Shown here: piece by piece, positions 25,001 through 37,200 of the stretch
How positions within the stretch are numbered: the stretch's first letter is position 1
Layout of the letters: every line of letters begins with the position of its first letter
Source of the DNA: Phallusia mammillata
Lineage: Eukaryota > Chordata > Ascidiacea > Phlebobranchia > Ascidiidae
DNA length: 64,000 nt
Assembly: GCA_003260075.1 (NCBI GenBank)
Contig: QLIY01000481.1
Span: 43,492 to 107,491, forward strand
Reading direction: 5' to 3'
The notes under the pieces: model-generated
Seen by the model: the letters and a program-made list of their open reading frames with translations, nothing else
Databases searched by the model: none
Told to the model about the DNA's origin: nothing
Translations under genes and position numbers: made by a program

Positions 25001-28000
25001 ACTGTACTCCACCAGCGACTGTGCAAAAATGCGCTGCGGCCTTCAGCATATGTAAGCTGCTTTTGTAAGGGTTTAGATGAGTGTTAAAGGACTGTATAAG
25101 ATAATATGCTTTAAGGTTTGTCAAAATAACTTTTTTGAATTGAAAAGTTACATAAACTAGAAGACTGGTGGATCAATGCCGTTCTAAAAATGTTTTTGAA
25201 TAAAATTACATGTTTATTGCCATATGTGTTTATCTAAGTTGGTGTTGTATCGCAAGGTACTTAGCGCGTTTCAGTCCAAAATCAGATAGCGTCACTATGC
25301 TTTTCCCCCCCCCCTGCGCTGCGGCCTTCAGCATATGTAAGCTGCTTTTGTAAGGGTTTAGACGAGTGTTAAAGGACTGATAATTTGCTATATGGTTGGT
25401 GTTGTATCGTAAGGTACTTAGCGCGTTTCAGTCCAAAATCAGATAGCGTTTCCCCAGTATACCACTATGCTTTAACTATTTGAAATATTTTTCAGTGATT
25501 ATCGTCTCAATCAACTGCTTTAGTGTCAAACTGGCCAACGCAATTCAAATATTTTTCACGGCGGCAAAGCTGTTAATTATTGCGGCAATTATCGTCGGAG
25601 GTTTCGTAATGCTTGGACAAGGGAAGACAGAAAACTTTAACAACGCATTTGAGGGTTCAGCTACTTCGTTTTCTGCCATCGCTGTAGCGTTTTATAGTGG
25701 TCTGTGGTCATACGACGGCTGGTGAGTTACATACATACAAAAATTTCTGACTATACCATGTGTCAGTTTACAACACAATCCGGGTAAATAAACTGCATGT
25801 TGTTGCTATTAATTCTATCCCTTGTTTTTAAGGAATCAACTCAACTCTGTCACCGCTGAAGTGAAAAATCCGGTCAAGTAAGTGTTTTCTAGATAAAATA
25901 TTGCTTGCTCATAAAGAGAATGGGTCTGCTAGGCCATTTTGTTTGGGGTCTGTCATTGTATGGCAAATTTGTGTCCAATTTTCACACATTTTTTGTCATT
26001 TGCCTTTAAGATCACCCCCCCCCCTGGACAAGGGAAGACAGAAAACTTTAACAACGCATTTGAGGGTTCAGCCACTTCGTTTTCTGCAATCGCTGTAGCG
26101 TTTTATAGTGGACTGTGGTCATACGACGGCTGGTGAGTTACATACATAAAAAAAATTCTGACTATACCATGTGTCAGTTTACAACACAATCCGGGTAAAT
26201 ATAAATAAACTGCATGTTGTTGCTATTAATTCTATCACTTGTTTTTAAGGAATCAACTCAACTCTGTCACCGCTGAAGTGAAAAATCCGGTCAAGTAAGT
26301 GTTTTCTAGATAAAATATTGCTTGCTTATAAAGAGAACGGGTCTGCTAGGCCATTTTGTTTGGGGTATGTCTTTGTATGGCAAATTTGTGTCCAATTTTC
26401 ACACATTTTTTGTCATTTGCCTTTAAGATCAATACAACCAGTGGTGGGATTCAGCCGGTTCGCACCGGTTCTATAGAACCGTCTCACAAAATTTTATGAG
26501 ATCAGCGAACCGGTTAGCATTGATGGTTACTGTTAATAGACTTTTTGTAACAGAACCGGCTGAAAAATCTGACTTTTGTGATAGAACCGTCTGACAAAAA
26601 ATTTGCATACCACTGAATATAACCCACTATTTAATGACAAAAACAGCTCCAAGGTTCTAATTGAAAAGCATAAAGTTTTTTTAACTCGTTCTTGTTCCAG
26701 CATTGAAATGGTGTCACTTTAGGACCCCCCCCCCAGTGGTGGGATTCAGCCGGTTCGCACCGGTTCTATAGAACCTTCTCACAAAATTTTTTGAGATCAG
26801 CGAACCGGTTAGAATAAATGATTACTGTTAACAGACTTTTTGTAACAGAACCGGCTGAAAAATACGACTTTTGTGACAGAACCGTTTGACAAAAAATGTG
26901 CATACAACTGAATATAAACCACTATTTAATGACAAAAACAGCTCCAGTCTTAGAAGCTTTAAGGTTCTAATTGAAAAGACATAAAGTTTTTTAACTCATT
27001 CTTGTTCCAGCATTGAAATGGTGTCACTGTAGGAAAAAAATACTCCTTTTAACCACTTAATGTTTTCGTAGAAACTTTCCGCTTGTGGTAATGATCGGAA
27101 TTCCGCTTGTTACTGTTCTCTACATTCTCGTCAACATAGCTTATTTCACTGTAATGACACCAGCTGAAATGATGCAATCAAATGCCGTTGCAGTCGTAAG
27201 TTAGAGTTGACAACATGTGTGCGACTTAAAATATAATTTTAAAACAATATCCAAAAATTAGGAATATTGTAAGACCATCAGCAACAAATTCCAATTCTTC
27301 AGATTAAAAAAAAAACTTGTAGTACGCCAGGGCTACTGAAGGCGTCATATGTAATCAAGCCAGTCCCACAAACATCAACAAATTGCAAGACGTATAGGCT
27401 GGAAAAATATAGACTGTAGTGGGCTTTCAACTAACAATATGGATCTATTCTAGATGGTGGTTGACCAACTAAGACAACCGTGCTTGTGTTTCGGTTTTTA
27501 GTGTGTTTATACCACTGAGCCTGCAAAACTTAGTTGTCGTTGGTTCGAATCCCATCGCAGATTTTTTGAGCCCCCCCCCCCCCCAGACAGGAATGCTTGG
27601 GAGGCGGTTTGCTTCGGTACAACGTTGTCAATAGCCCTGGCGTATTTCAAAGACTTCTAGAATCTGTAGGTCTTTTTTTCTATTTCGTGTTTCTTTCCTT
27701 ATAGAGCTACATGAATGTGCTGTAATCGCTGCGTGGTCTGCACGAAAAAGGTTTAACCGTAGTAATACAAACATGTTTATCTAGGACAATTTTCTCTATG
27801 TTTCTCACTGCGTAAAAAAATTGATCGGTTCATTTTTCCACTGCAGACGTTTCCCCCCCCCCCATCAACAAATTGCAAGACGTATAGGCTGGAAAAATAT
27901 AGACTGTAGTAGGCTTTCAACTAACAACGTGGGTCTATTCTAGTTAGCGTTTCACCAACTAAGATAACCGTGCTTGTGTTTCGACTTTTAGTGTGTTTAT

Positions 28001-30559
28001 GCCACTGAGCCTGCAAAACTTATTTGTCGTGCGTTTGAATCCCACCGCAGGTTAGATTTTCTTTGCTATGCACTGCCAGATAGAAATGCTTGCTTCACTA
28101 CAACGTTGTCAATAGGCCTGGCGTATTATAAAAGATTTCTAGAATCTCATATGTATTCTTTTCTATTTCGTGTTCTTTCCCAATGTGCTGTGGTCGCGGC
28201 GTGGTCTATGCACGAACGCTTGAAAGGTTTTATCGTAGTAATACATACATGTTTATCTAGGACAATTTTCTCTGTGTTTCTCACTTCGTAAAAAAATTGA
28301 TCAGTTCATTATTCCACTGCAGACGTTTGGAGATCGAGTTTTCGGTCCGGCAAGTTTTTTGGTTCCAATTTTTGTTGTCTTCTCGACTTTTGGATCAGCA
28401 AACGGAACTGTTTTCAGCACGGGAAGGTTAGTTAACTTTATTTGTTACTAAATTACAGCACATAAATATTCGACCTATTAACGACCTGTTCCGCGTATGA
28501 GCTTGACACTATTAGTTGTGTTTTATTTTCAGAAAATAAAAATCCAAAACATAATGTTGTTTCTTGCGGTGCATTTAAACGGAAGTAGGCTGTTTATAAA
28601 TGGATCAAATGACCTTATTGACAAAATTAACTGTGACGTACAAACTTTAAACCTAAACAAGTTGTAACTAGTCTAAGATGCCAAACAGTTACCTGGCTTT
28701 CGTGTCCAATTTTTCCCCCAAAACCCCCACTTTAAAAAAATGCTTGCTTCACGACATTTCGAAAAAATCTCTTATACCAGGCATAAACTTAGATTTGTAA
28801 GGAAATTTGAACCCGACCAGGTCAAACATGCACGAGATTAAACAAATCTGCTTCTTATAGAGTGGGCTATGCGGCAGGAAAGAATGGTCACATGGTACGC
28901 CTCTTATCATACGTCAGTGTTACAAGGTTGACGCCCGCTCCTGCCCTGACACTACAGGTCAGTGAAATGAATCGGAATCATAGGCAATGTTTTGCCCAAG
29001 GGCGATTAAGTCGATACTTTCGTACATTTGGGTCAAATCAGGTATTTGATTGTAGCAGATAGACCTGTAGCAAAAAAAGGTAAAATACCAACTTTCCTCA
29101 AAGAAATCAAGTTTATAACTTACCAGGTATAAAGACAAAGTATTTGTTACACGAACCAATAAAAGTTATTGTTTGGCAATGTGTTGTCAGTCTTTGTACA
29201 GCAGTAAATCTGGTTAGGCGGATAGCCTACACAATTTGAACAGCTTCGAAGATACATTACTTTAGCCCGTTCTGATAAAGGCCTTCTTACAGTCGGCTTT
29301 GTGAAAGTAAGCAAAAACAAGTGCAAGAGTATTTTAGGCAACAAAGTTTTTTCATCATGTTCATGTTTTCTTGCAGGGCACCATCGCTGTTATCATGATC
29401 ATTCCCAACACCTCAACCTTCTCAAGCCTCATCGATTACTTCACATTCGCCACATGGATTTTTCATGGTTTTACTTTTCTATCTGTGCTCGTTCTTCGAT
29501 ATCAAAAACCAAACTGGAAACGGCCATACAGAGTATGCAAAACTGCCTTTTATAAATATTAATAACGTAGTGTTCAAACAACACTTGCGACAAGTTTTAG
29601 ATGTTCCATTATTGCTAGTGTAAACAACGGTATTTAAATAAATTGTGTGTGTTATAAGACGTTTTCTCCCAAAGTACAAAGAAATGGAAGACATTATCGG
29701 CAAAATACACACAGAGCTTGTTTGGTTGATGAACCAGAATAACTTGTTTGGCATCTCAAAAATACTTCAGGTGTATTGCAATATGTTTGTTTTTTTTGTA
29801 AACGAAAGCGTTTCAACCTAAAAACAAAGCAGTATATAGGATGTAAGGCAGGCAAACAGATTGAAAAGCCATGATCTACACAATTTTCTTTCAGGTGTTT
29901 CTTCCAATCCCGGTCATCTGTTTTCTCGCATCTCTATATCTCATCGTTGCTCCCATTCTAGAAGATCCAGCTATTGAATATCTCTATGCAGCAATCTTCA
30001 TTCTAGCAGGACTTATATTTTATATTCCCTTTGTGCATTTCAAGATTGTTCCGACGTTTATGGGTAAAATAGCGGTTTACTCTGCTTTGTCAGACTGAAC
30101 TACTGATTTTCGTTGACTACATGACCATACAAAATGTTCGTCACTATAAGTATTTAACCTTCTGTTGGTGCTCGAATAGTGTAGGTTTCGCTGTTTTCAA
30201 CCTATAGGTAGGTTGGTTATGGCTCATGATACCTCAATGTTAAGACAAATCCCCACATCGAATTTCAGTGTTACCTAGGCTAACCATTTTTTCACCACCG
30301 AAAAGGAAGACACATTGTTAAAAAGAACATTGTCCACTAAACATTACTTGTTTTTTCGTAAAAAATGAGGACATGTCATCAAAAAAGGGGACGTATGATG
30401 GGCCTTTTGTTAACACATTAACCTAATTTGTTTTCCTGCAAAACAGGTCCATTGACAATATATTTGCAAGAGTTACTGGAAGTTGTGCCACCTCCGGAAG
30501 ACGAATTGATGCTTGATGGTGAAGTGGAGGAAAAATTGGAAAAGTCACATGCATTCTGA
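22091..30559 (+). CDS. b(0,+)AT (SLC7A9)-like transporter, copy A
   Basis: Eleven exons: 22091-22174, 23120-23267 (or its copy 24076-24223), 24809-25051, 25496-25721, 25833-25877, 27072-27195, 28323-28426, 28861-28957, 29377-29532, 29895-30063 and 30447-30559. All phases agree and the product is 502 residues (human b(0,+)AT is about 487). It is a 12-TM light subunit exchanging cystine, basic and neutral amino acids at the plasma membrane. Motifs in order: [12 protein letters not shown] (TM1 substrate site), [21 protein letters not shown] with the cysteine expected to bridge to the SLC3A1 heavy chain, [48 protein letters not shown], and the C-terminal LEVVPPP. The exon-2 donor is an atypical GTTGGT. 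Copies around 23.5, 25.3 and 26.0 kb are likely haplotype joins. Confidence 0.9.
22443..22655. mobile_element. hAT-like MITE with perfect 8-bp target duplication
   Basis: The 213-bp element starts CAGTATAGTTCTCAAACT and ends AAGTTTGAGAACCACTG, diverged inverted repeats. GACTAAAT flanks it on both sides (22435-22442 and 22656-22663). The interior carries several GTGCGTCG repeats. It sits in intron 1 of SLC7A9-like copy A. Confidence 0.85.
23532..23542 (+). other. poly-C run, probable assembly gap
   Basis: Eleven C inside the first SLC7A9-like gene. The sequence at about 22205-23520 is repeated after it, including exon 2. Confidence 0.75.
23606..24490 (+). repeat. second copy of SLC7A9-like exon 2 region, probably allelic
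   Basis: Exon 2 at 23120-23267 recurs at 24076-24223 unchanged, with surrounding intron carrying small indels. The hAT MITE of intron 1 is absent from this copy, fitting an insertion polymorphism between haplotypes. Only one exon 2 should be used. Confidence 0.7.
25305..25314 (+). other. poly-C run, probable assembly gap
   Basis: Exactly 10 C. The end of exon 3 and its donor are repeated at 25315-25345, followed by a shortened copy of the intron. Confidence 0.8.
26015..26024 (+). other. poly-C run, probable assembly gap
   Basis: Exactly 10 C. Sequence restarts inside exon 4. Confidence 0.85.
26025..26430 (+). repeat. second copy of SLC7A9-like exons 4 (part) and 5, probably allelic
   Basis: 26025-26132 repeats the 3' half of exon 4 and 26250-26294 repeats exon 5, both with intact splice sites. 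The exon-4 parts differ at three positions. Keeping both copies would duplicate a TM region, so one is surplus. Confidence 0.8.
26439..26615 (+). mobile_element. hAT-like MITE, CAGTGGTGGGATTC family
   Basis: The 177-bp element starts CAGTGGTGGGATTCAGCCGG and ends near ATACCACTG. The flanking 8-mers AATACAAC and AATATAAC match at 7 of 8 positions. A second copy follows the C run at 26734-26910 and a reverse-oriented one lies at 44165-44345. Confidence 0.75.
26725..26734 (+). other. poly-C run, probable assembly gap
   Basis: Exactly 10 C, the last probably the first base of the MITE. The MITE and the following intron are repeated after it, so 26735-27040 is the allelic copy of 26440-26720. Confidence 0.8.
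27373..27660 (+). repeat. tRNA-derived SINE-like repeat
   Basis: It contains GGTTCGAATCCCA, a good tRNA B-box, followed by a conserved tail containing CTGGCGTA. The same sequence recurs at 27864-28140 (probably the other haplotype) and a related copy lies at 36597-36790. No cloverleaf forms, so it is not a working tRNA. Confidence 0.55.
27571..27584 (+). other. poly-C run, probable assembly gap
   Basis: Fourteen C. The allelic copy at about 28050-28080 has ordinary sequence at this position, so the C run replaces real bases. Confidence 0.7.
27853..27863 (+). other. poly-C run, probable assembly gap
   Basis: Eleven C. The sequence from 27375 restarts at 27864 with a few substitutions. Confidence 0.8.
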
Positions 30560-31751
30560 TCTTTTTGTTCATTACAATTTTTTAGTACGTTCCGTTTTTA
30601 GTCGTGTATACTGTATTTTGTTTTCGTTTGAATTTAGTTTTAAAGTTAGAGTAACAAATTAAATTGTTAAACCGTGTATACCGTATCAAAAGATATTTAT
30701 TCTTCAGGATTGTGCTAATGGGAAATAGGTATAGAAAAAGTCGTTATTAACTTTTACAAGTAAAAGTTTGAGTTTGATGTCAATTATCGCTTTATTCAAG
30801 TTTCTATCATTAAGCCAGTTTGTTCCTGGACAGATAAGCATTAACGATGCAACGCGTTGGTATTTGTGTTTGACTAAGTTTCTGTTTACATCGTGTCAAA
30901 CCAGAAAATTATATGGTCCGATATTTGTACAGATTACTAGTTCAGACTATGGTCAATAGGTCGTCCTATCTTTTTGGACTATACTGCACATAGTTTGGAA
31001 ACAGACGACAGATTCCTTCAATAATTACGGCAAAACTTCATAGGTTCCACCGCTGAATTGTGCAAATCACGATTTGGTAAATCACATGTCAACATTGGTT
31101 CCTATTGTGTTGGTAGCGCAAACAATGAACGGCGGTATTTGGCATGTGTGCAAGTCGCAAATTCAAGCAGTTAATGGTTCTGCCAAAAACATGAGCAGTT
31201 TATTAGTGATCACAAAGTCGTAGGAAACTTTGTTCGGTTAAAGTTATCCAAACGTAAGGGCCACTACCCAAACATGATTAGAACAAGTTAAAATAGTCTT
31301 CGATACCTTTTAGAAAACAACAGTTCTCACGCCAAACGGTAGCAGTATGTGGCGACGGAATATCCATAAACGACAGCTAGGATTTTAAACAGGTTTATGT
31401 TTAGGGATTTCATCATACAGAGTCTATATTAGGCATTTAATTGCAAGTCAGCTGGGCGAAACGGGTGCGGTTTGGGCGATTAAGTAAACTGATGTATAAT
31501 CCAAACTTCGGTCCAAAAAGAAAAAAATGTTTTCTTGTAACAATTTCCCGCAATGCATGAAAGACTAGTTAACGGTTAACGAACAGCTAAAAAGCATGGC
31601 AATAAAAACTCCCGAAGCTTGTTGATGTTGCAGGGCGTACTAGACAACAGGAATGTTTTCAAATCGCCTCGTTTTGTCATATTTTAAAGCTTATCATAAG
31701 GTGAATGCCCACTAGTTACAAACCGCTCAGTAGCTAAAATTTCAAAAAGCG

Positions 31752-31761
31752 CCCCCCCCCC
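31752..31761 (+). other. poly-C run, probable assembly gap
   Basis: Ten C. I did not find a repeated flank here. Confidence 0.65.
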
Positions 31762-31807
31762 AGCTATTGCTGCCAGGCATAATATAAGTTTATAGAGCTC
31801 TTCTGGC

Positions 31808-31856
31808 AAATGTGTTTTTATTCGGACGTTTCGACGTCCTATATACAGGTCGCCTT
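31808..31856 (-). repeat. retroelement-tail motif with small hairpin
   Basis: On the minus strand it reads AAGGCGACCTGTATATAGG then GACGTCGAAACGTCC, a 5-bp hairpin with CGAA loop. A matching motif lies on the plus strand at 63450-63503. Such motifs occur near the ends of Penelope-like and related elements. It is only 170 bp upstream of SLC7A9-like copy B. Confidence 0.45.
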
Positions 31857-31978
31857 AAAAAACAATGTTTCTTAGAAATTTTGTTCGTGTTGCATACAGG
31901 CGGTTTATCTTACTTTACGTAAAGGCAACTTGTAAACAAAATCGTTTCTGTCTGGTTGTTTGCGGTTAGAATTTCAAG

Positions 31979-34117
31979 ATGTCGGAAACAGAAATGAAAC
32001 ATCGAAAGTTTAGTTCAACATCAAGCAACAAATCCAGTGAAGATGAAGTGGAGCTAAAACGGGAGGTTTGTTCTTTTCTGACCAAAGTTCGGAAAACTTT
32101 TTTATAATTGTTTAAGCGATTATCTCCCCCCCCCCTTCAACATCAAGCAACAAATCCAGTGAAGATGAAGTGGAGCTAAAACGCGAGGTTTGTTCTTTTC
32201 TGACCAAAGTTCGGAAAGCTTTTTTATAATTGTTTAAGCGATTATCCCCTTCTTAACAATACTTCTACAGAAGTAGCAAAAAGATTCAAAACTGTAAACA
32301 AATTGAGATTTTGCTATTTACATACCGTGTTTGTAAAATCTTACAAATGGTTGAGTGTTTTAGTTTTAAACACAATCTTATCCGGAAGTAAAATTCAATT
32401 CGCGATTGTGATAAGTACAACTAAAAAATCGCTATCTTTTGATCTAATTCAACTTTAGGCAATCATAATAGTAGCTGTTGTCACTTCAGTTGCAAAAAAT
32501 GTAAGACCTTGTGTTTACTGTTTAGGTGGGATTAATCGGAGGCATATCATTGGTGGTCGGGACTATGATCGGATCCGGGATCTTTCTTTCCCCTGCTGGG
32601 ATATTAGCGGAAGCAGAATCGGTTGGAGCCAGTCTCTGTGTTTGGGCTGGATGTGGGGTTCTTGCCACCTTAAGTAAGTCCTATAATGTGTTTTGTTGTA
32701 TTTTTACGGGGTTTAAACCCAGGACACTCCCCGGGACGATTTCCCGAACAGGTTTTTTATGTCCGTATGGGTCGGGCGCGCCAGACCATTCGACCAAGTT
32801 TCTGCCCAGTCCTACAATGTTTGTAAAGACACCGATTACCGATTTATGCACCGTCACCAACCGGTAAAATGCTTGTTTTCAAAAAACACATGAGACGTGA
32901 AAAACAAAGTGAGCCTAAACATAACAAAATAAGTACATCAAATATAGACATTTGTCTCTCTTTCTTAGGCCGTGGTTGAGTACAAACTTGCAATGAAAAA
33001 CAAGGGTGGATTGGGAAAGGTTTGGTCGGATCGTTAAAAGCACAATTGGTGTTTGCAGTGTTTGTGGTTAGTTTGTGCAACCCAGTTAGTACACAGCGCT
33101 TTTTTTTATCGCTTTCGCGGTCGTTGTGCTTGGGAAAAATCGCCCCCCCCCCGCCGTGGTTGAGTACAAACTTGCAATGAAAAACAAGGGTGGATTGGGA
33201 TAGGCTTGGTTGGATCGTTAAAAGTAAAGTTGATGTTTGCAGTGTTTGTGGTTAGTTTGTGCAACCCAGTTAGTACACAGAGTTTATCGCTTTCGCGGTC
33301 GTTGTGCTTGGGAAAAATCAATCGTAAATGTTTGAAAAACAAGGTATCATTCCAAAGCAAATGTAACTTTGCCTTGTTGTGAAATCAATGATGAAACACT
33401 ACTTTTGCTAACACAAACCAATCCGAGTATTTGTCATGTATTCAGAATGCAGTATGAAACGACAACTATAAATTGGTTACCAGATAGCTTTTCATGGTAC
33501 CAATATTACCAGCAGGTTACATTGAGGATTGTGTACCAACAAATGTAAAACGCTTTGTCATCCCCGGATTTTTATCTACCTTGCAATAAATCAACAAACA
33601 CATGAGCAGCTGCGTAACATCAGCTGATCAAATTAACTGTTTGCTTGCTTTGTGTACAATGCTTACTGTGAGAATGAAAGGTACGTTCGCTGACCAAATA
33701 ACATATATTGTTCTATTCTATTTAATGGCTACCATACAAGCTCTTATTTGCGATATCTTCCCTTTTAAGACCTTGGTTAATTCGGACCCGCTTTGACCTA
33801 AAACTTTTTTTAGACTTTTTTTGGACAAGATTCGGTGAAGATACAGATTAACCGGTCTAAATTAGTTCAAGCCTTACCACATTACAAATCAATTGTACCT
33901 TGTGTAATTAGGCGAAGATCCGGATTAACCTAACCGGGTTAACCGAGGTTTACTGTATTTGCAAATTTCTACAAATACTGACAATAATGTTAAAGCAAAG
34001 CGATACAAACAATTTGAAATACTTTAGTCCAAAACCTTAAAATCTAATCTATATCTGCATAATAGGTTTCAGCCCTACTTTTGGGTCCGCCTTCAACTCT
34101 GAATCCAACCCTCTTTA

Positions 34118-34210
<93 letters not shown>

Positions 34211-37200
34211 AATACGTCACGGCCCCCTTTTACCCCGGATGTACCCCGCCGGTCACAACTCAGAAGTGTGCAGCTGCCTTTTGCATTCGTAAGTGTTGAT
34301 TTGAGCTTTGTGCGAAAATAGGCGTCTTTAAAAATATTTTTTTGATATTCGACTTTGATAGTAGCATAAGACTTACTTTGTCGCCACCTGAGAAAAGTTA
34401 ATACAACTAATAGACACAAAAAAGTATAAAAATGGAGCAGTTTTGCTTTCCCATATAAGTTATATTTGAGAATGCAATAAAATGGGCGCCAAAACGGACC
34501 GACTGGGTCTTTTTTCGTACACAAAAGGCTGAAAAGAATAAATCTATTTAAAATAATAAAGAAGGCACCACGACACGATTTCAGATGTTTTAAATATGCA
34601 TCAAATATTGTCAGTTTGATCCGTCTGGTATGTTGTCGCAGACAAAGGAATCACTCATTAACTATTAACGATGTCACCAGGACGAGATTCCACGGTTTTG
34701 AAATTGTTTGCCTAACTCGTGTATGCAATGGATATAGTTTTACAGTCGTGTGAAGAAATAGTGTCCCAGACCAACTTTCATACACAAAACGTCCTATCTG
34801 TATGTTTGCTTTGAGGGAATTTATATCCTGTTGGCATTTGCGGAAGGAGTTTTGTTGTTGTAATATGGCGCCCCAGTGACAAGTTTGAAGTAACCATCCC
34901 AACCTAAATCGTAACTTAAATAATAAAAAAATTAGTCGATGTGTGGGTACAAAGATGTAGTAAATACTGTGGAATATATATTTCGTCTAATTGGTATCTT
35001 CAGTTCCTTATTCAAATAGAACTTTGATCCTCCCCCCCCCCAGGCTTCGCTGAATACGTCACGGCCCCTTTTTACCCCGGATGTACCCCGCCTGTCACAA
35101 TTCAGAAGTGTGCTGCTGCATTTTGTATTCGTAAGTCTTGGTTTTGGTTCGTGGAAAAATAGGCGCTTTCAACGATAATGATTTGATTTTCGAAAAAATA
35201 AGTTATATTTTGGGTCACAAAAGTGACCCCAAAAGGTACCGAATGTTTTATATTGTACATAAATGGCTTCAATAGAATAACACTCTTAAAAAATAATAAA
35301 GATGGCACCATGAGTAGATTTCAGACGTTTTAAAAATGCATCAAATTATATTGTCATGTTGGTCCGTCTGGTGTGTCACCGCAGACAAAGTAATCACTCA
35401 TTAATTATTAACGATGTCACTCAGGATGAGATTCCACGGTTTTGGAATTGTTTGCCTAACTCGTGTATGCAATGGATATAGTTTTACAGTCGTGTGAAGA
35501 AATAGTGTCCCAGGCCAACTTTCATACACAAAACGTCCCATATGTATGTTTGCTTCGAGGGAATTTATATCCTGTTGGCATTTGCGGAAGGAGTTTTATT
35601 GTTGTAATATGGCGCCCCAGTGACAAGTTTAAGTTAACCATCCCAATCTAAATCGTAACTTAAATAAATAAAAGTTAGTCGATGTGTGGGTACAAAGGTG
35701 TAGTAAATACTGTGGAATATATATTTCGTCTAATTGGTATCTTCAGAACTTTAATCCTTTCTCGTGTTTTTGTACAGTTCTTATAACGGCAATCAATTGC
35801 TTCAGTGTCAAACTGAGTAACTTCGTTCAAATCTTCTTCACCGCGGCTAAGCTTGCCATCATTGCGGCCATTATTGTCGGTGGTTTCGTAATGCTCGGAC
35901 AGGGAAGGACTGAAAACTTTCAAAATGCCTTTGCGGGATCAGCCAGCTCGTTCTCGGCAATAGCTGTGGCGTTTTATAGCGGCTTGTGGTCGTACGACGG
36001 CTGGTGAGTACAGTAATTACTTGTTTCTTAAAACTTCAACTCTTCAAACATTATGTCTTTGTATAGTTTGGCAAATCTAACTGTTGAAATATTGACCCAA
36101 AAGAACACTTTGGTAAAAGCTCTACAAAAATTATCTTTTTATAACATGAATTTGGTTTTTGGGAATCGCGGTACAAAAAGGTTATACCAAACTCCTCATG
36201 GTAAAATGATGGAAAGAGCTTTTTGAGATGGTCACAGTCCACAATGACCAGGCGATAAACTCCAACTAAAACTTCTAAATCGGTTTGAGATGAAACAAAG
36301 GCAACAAAAGTTTTCCCATTCTCCACATATAAGCAAAGTTGTGTTCGCATTTAGAAAACATCACATATTCCACATAGGGAAAAAACACTTGTTTGAAAAG
36401 ATGATTGACAAAATTAACATTTTTCAGGAATCAGTTAAATTTCGTCACCGAAGAAATAGAAAACCCTGCAAGGTAACGAATAAAGTATTGGCCTACTAAT
36501 TTATTCAATAAAAGCGTGTTTAGGTTAATGACAAAGGTGAACAAAGACAAAAGAACAATGAAGAACCTTGCTGTTGCTACAAGTGTTGGGTTTAGAACAT
36601 TCTGTAGGTCATTTGGTAGAACGCGAGCCGAGGAAAGGCTCACGTCGTGCGTTCGAATCCCACCGCGGGCTAGATTTTTCTCCCCTATTTCTTGTCATGT
36701 GTGATTGCGTCCTTGGCCTGGCGTACTAGGATTTATATATTAGTGTGCTCTAGTTGGTCTGTATAGACGCTTCAGGGCTGATGCCTGATATGAACGTATC
36801 TTAATCAATTCTTGCATAGTTTTTTTAATTCCACAGAAACTTTCCGCTTGTCATCGGGATCGGAATTCCTCTTGTTACTGTCCTCTACATCCTCGTCAAC
36901 ATCTCCTACTTTACTGTGATGACAACCACAGAAATGCTACAATCAACAGCGGTCGCTATTGTAAGTAATATGTGATAAAACGTGTTTGCCAAGTAATTTT
37001 TTTCATAATGTACTATATACGCTCAAAATAAACTTACCCTATGAAGTGATGTTTAAATACAAATCGTTGCCAATCAAAAAACATTGTTCCTTATCTCGGC
37101 AAGCATAACAAGTTTTTAGATTAATTATTTGCACTTTGAAAATTTCAACTCTTGTAAAGATACGAATCTGAAATCTTTTAATAAGTGATATAATCAATGA

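Larger units (their letters stand above)
30560..31978. other. intergenic region between the tandem SLC7A9-like genes
   Basis: No coding sequence was recognised. It includes a C-run gap at 31752 and a retroelement-like motif at 31808-31856, and should contain the promoter of copy B. Confidence 0.5.

Noticed and set aside
24513..25026. Several overlapping frames on both strands
   Set aside because: They are shadows of SLC7A9-like exon 3 at 24809-25051.
34081..34299. Long polyproline / polyglycine open frame
   Set aside because: It is the translation of the 91-C run fused to the end of an SLC7 exon, not a protein.
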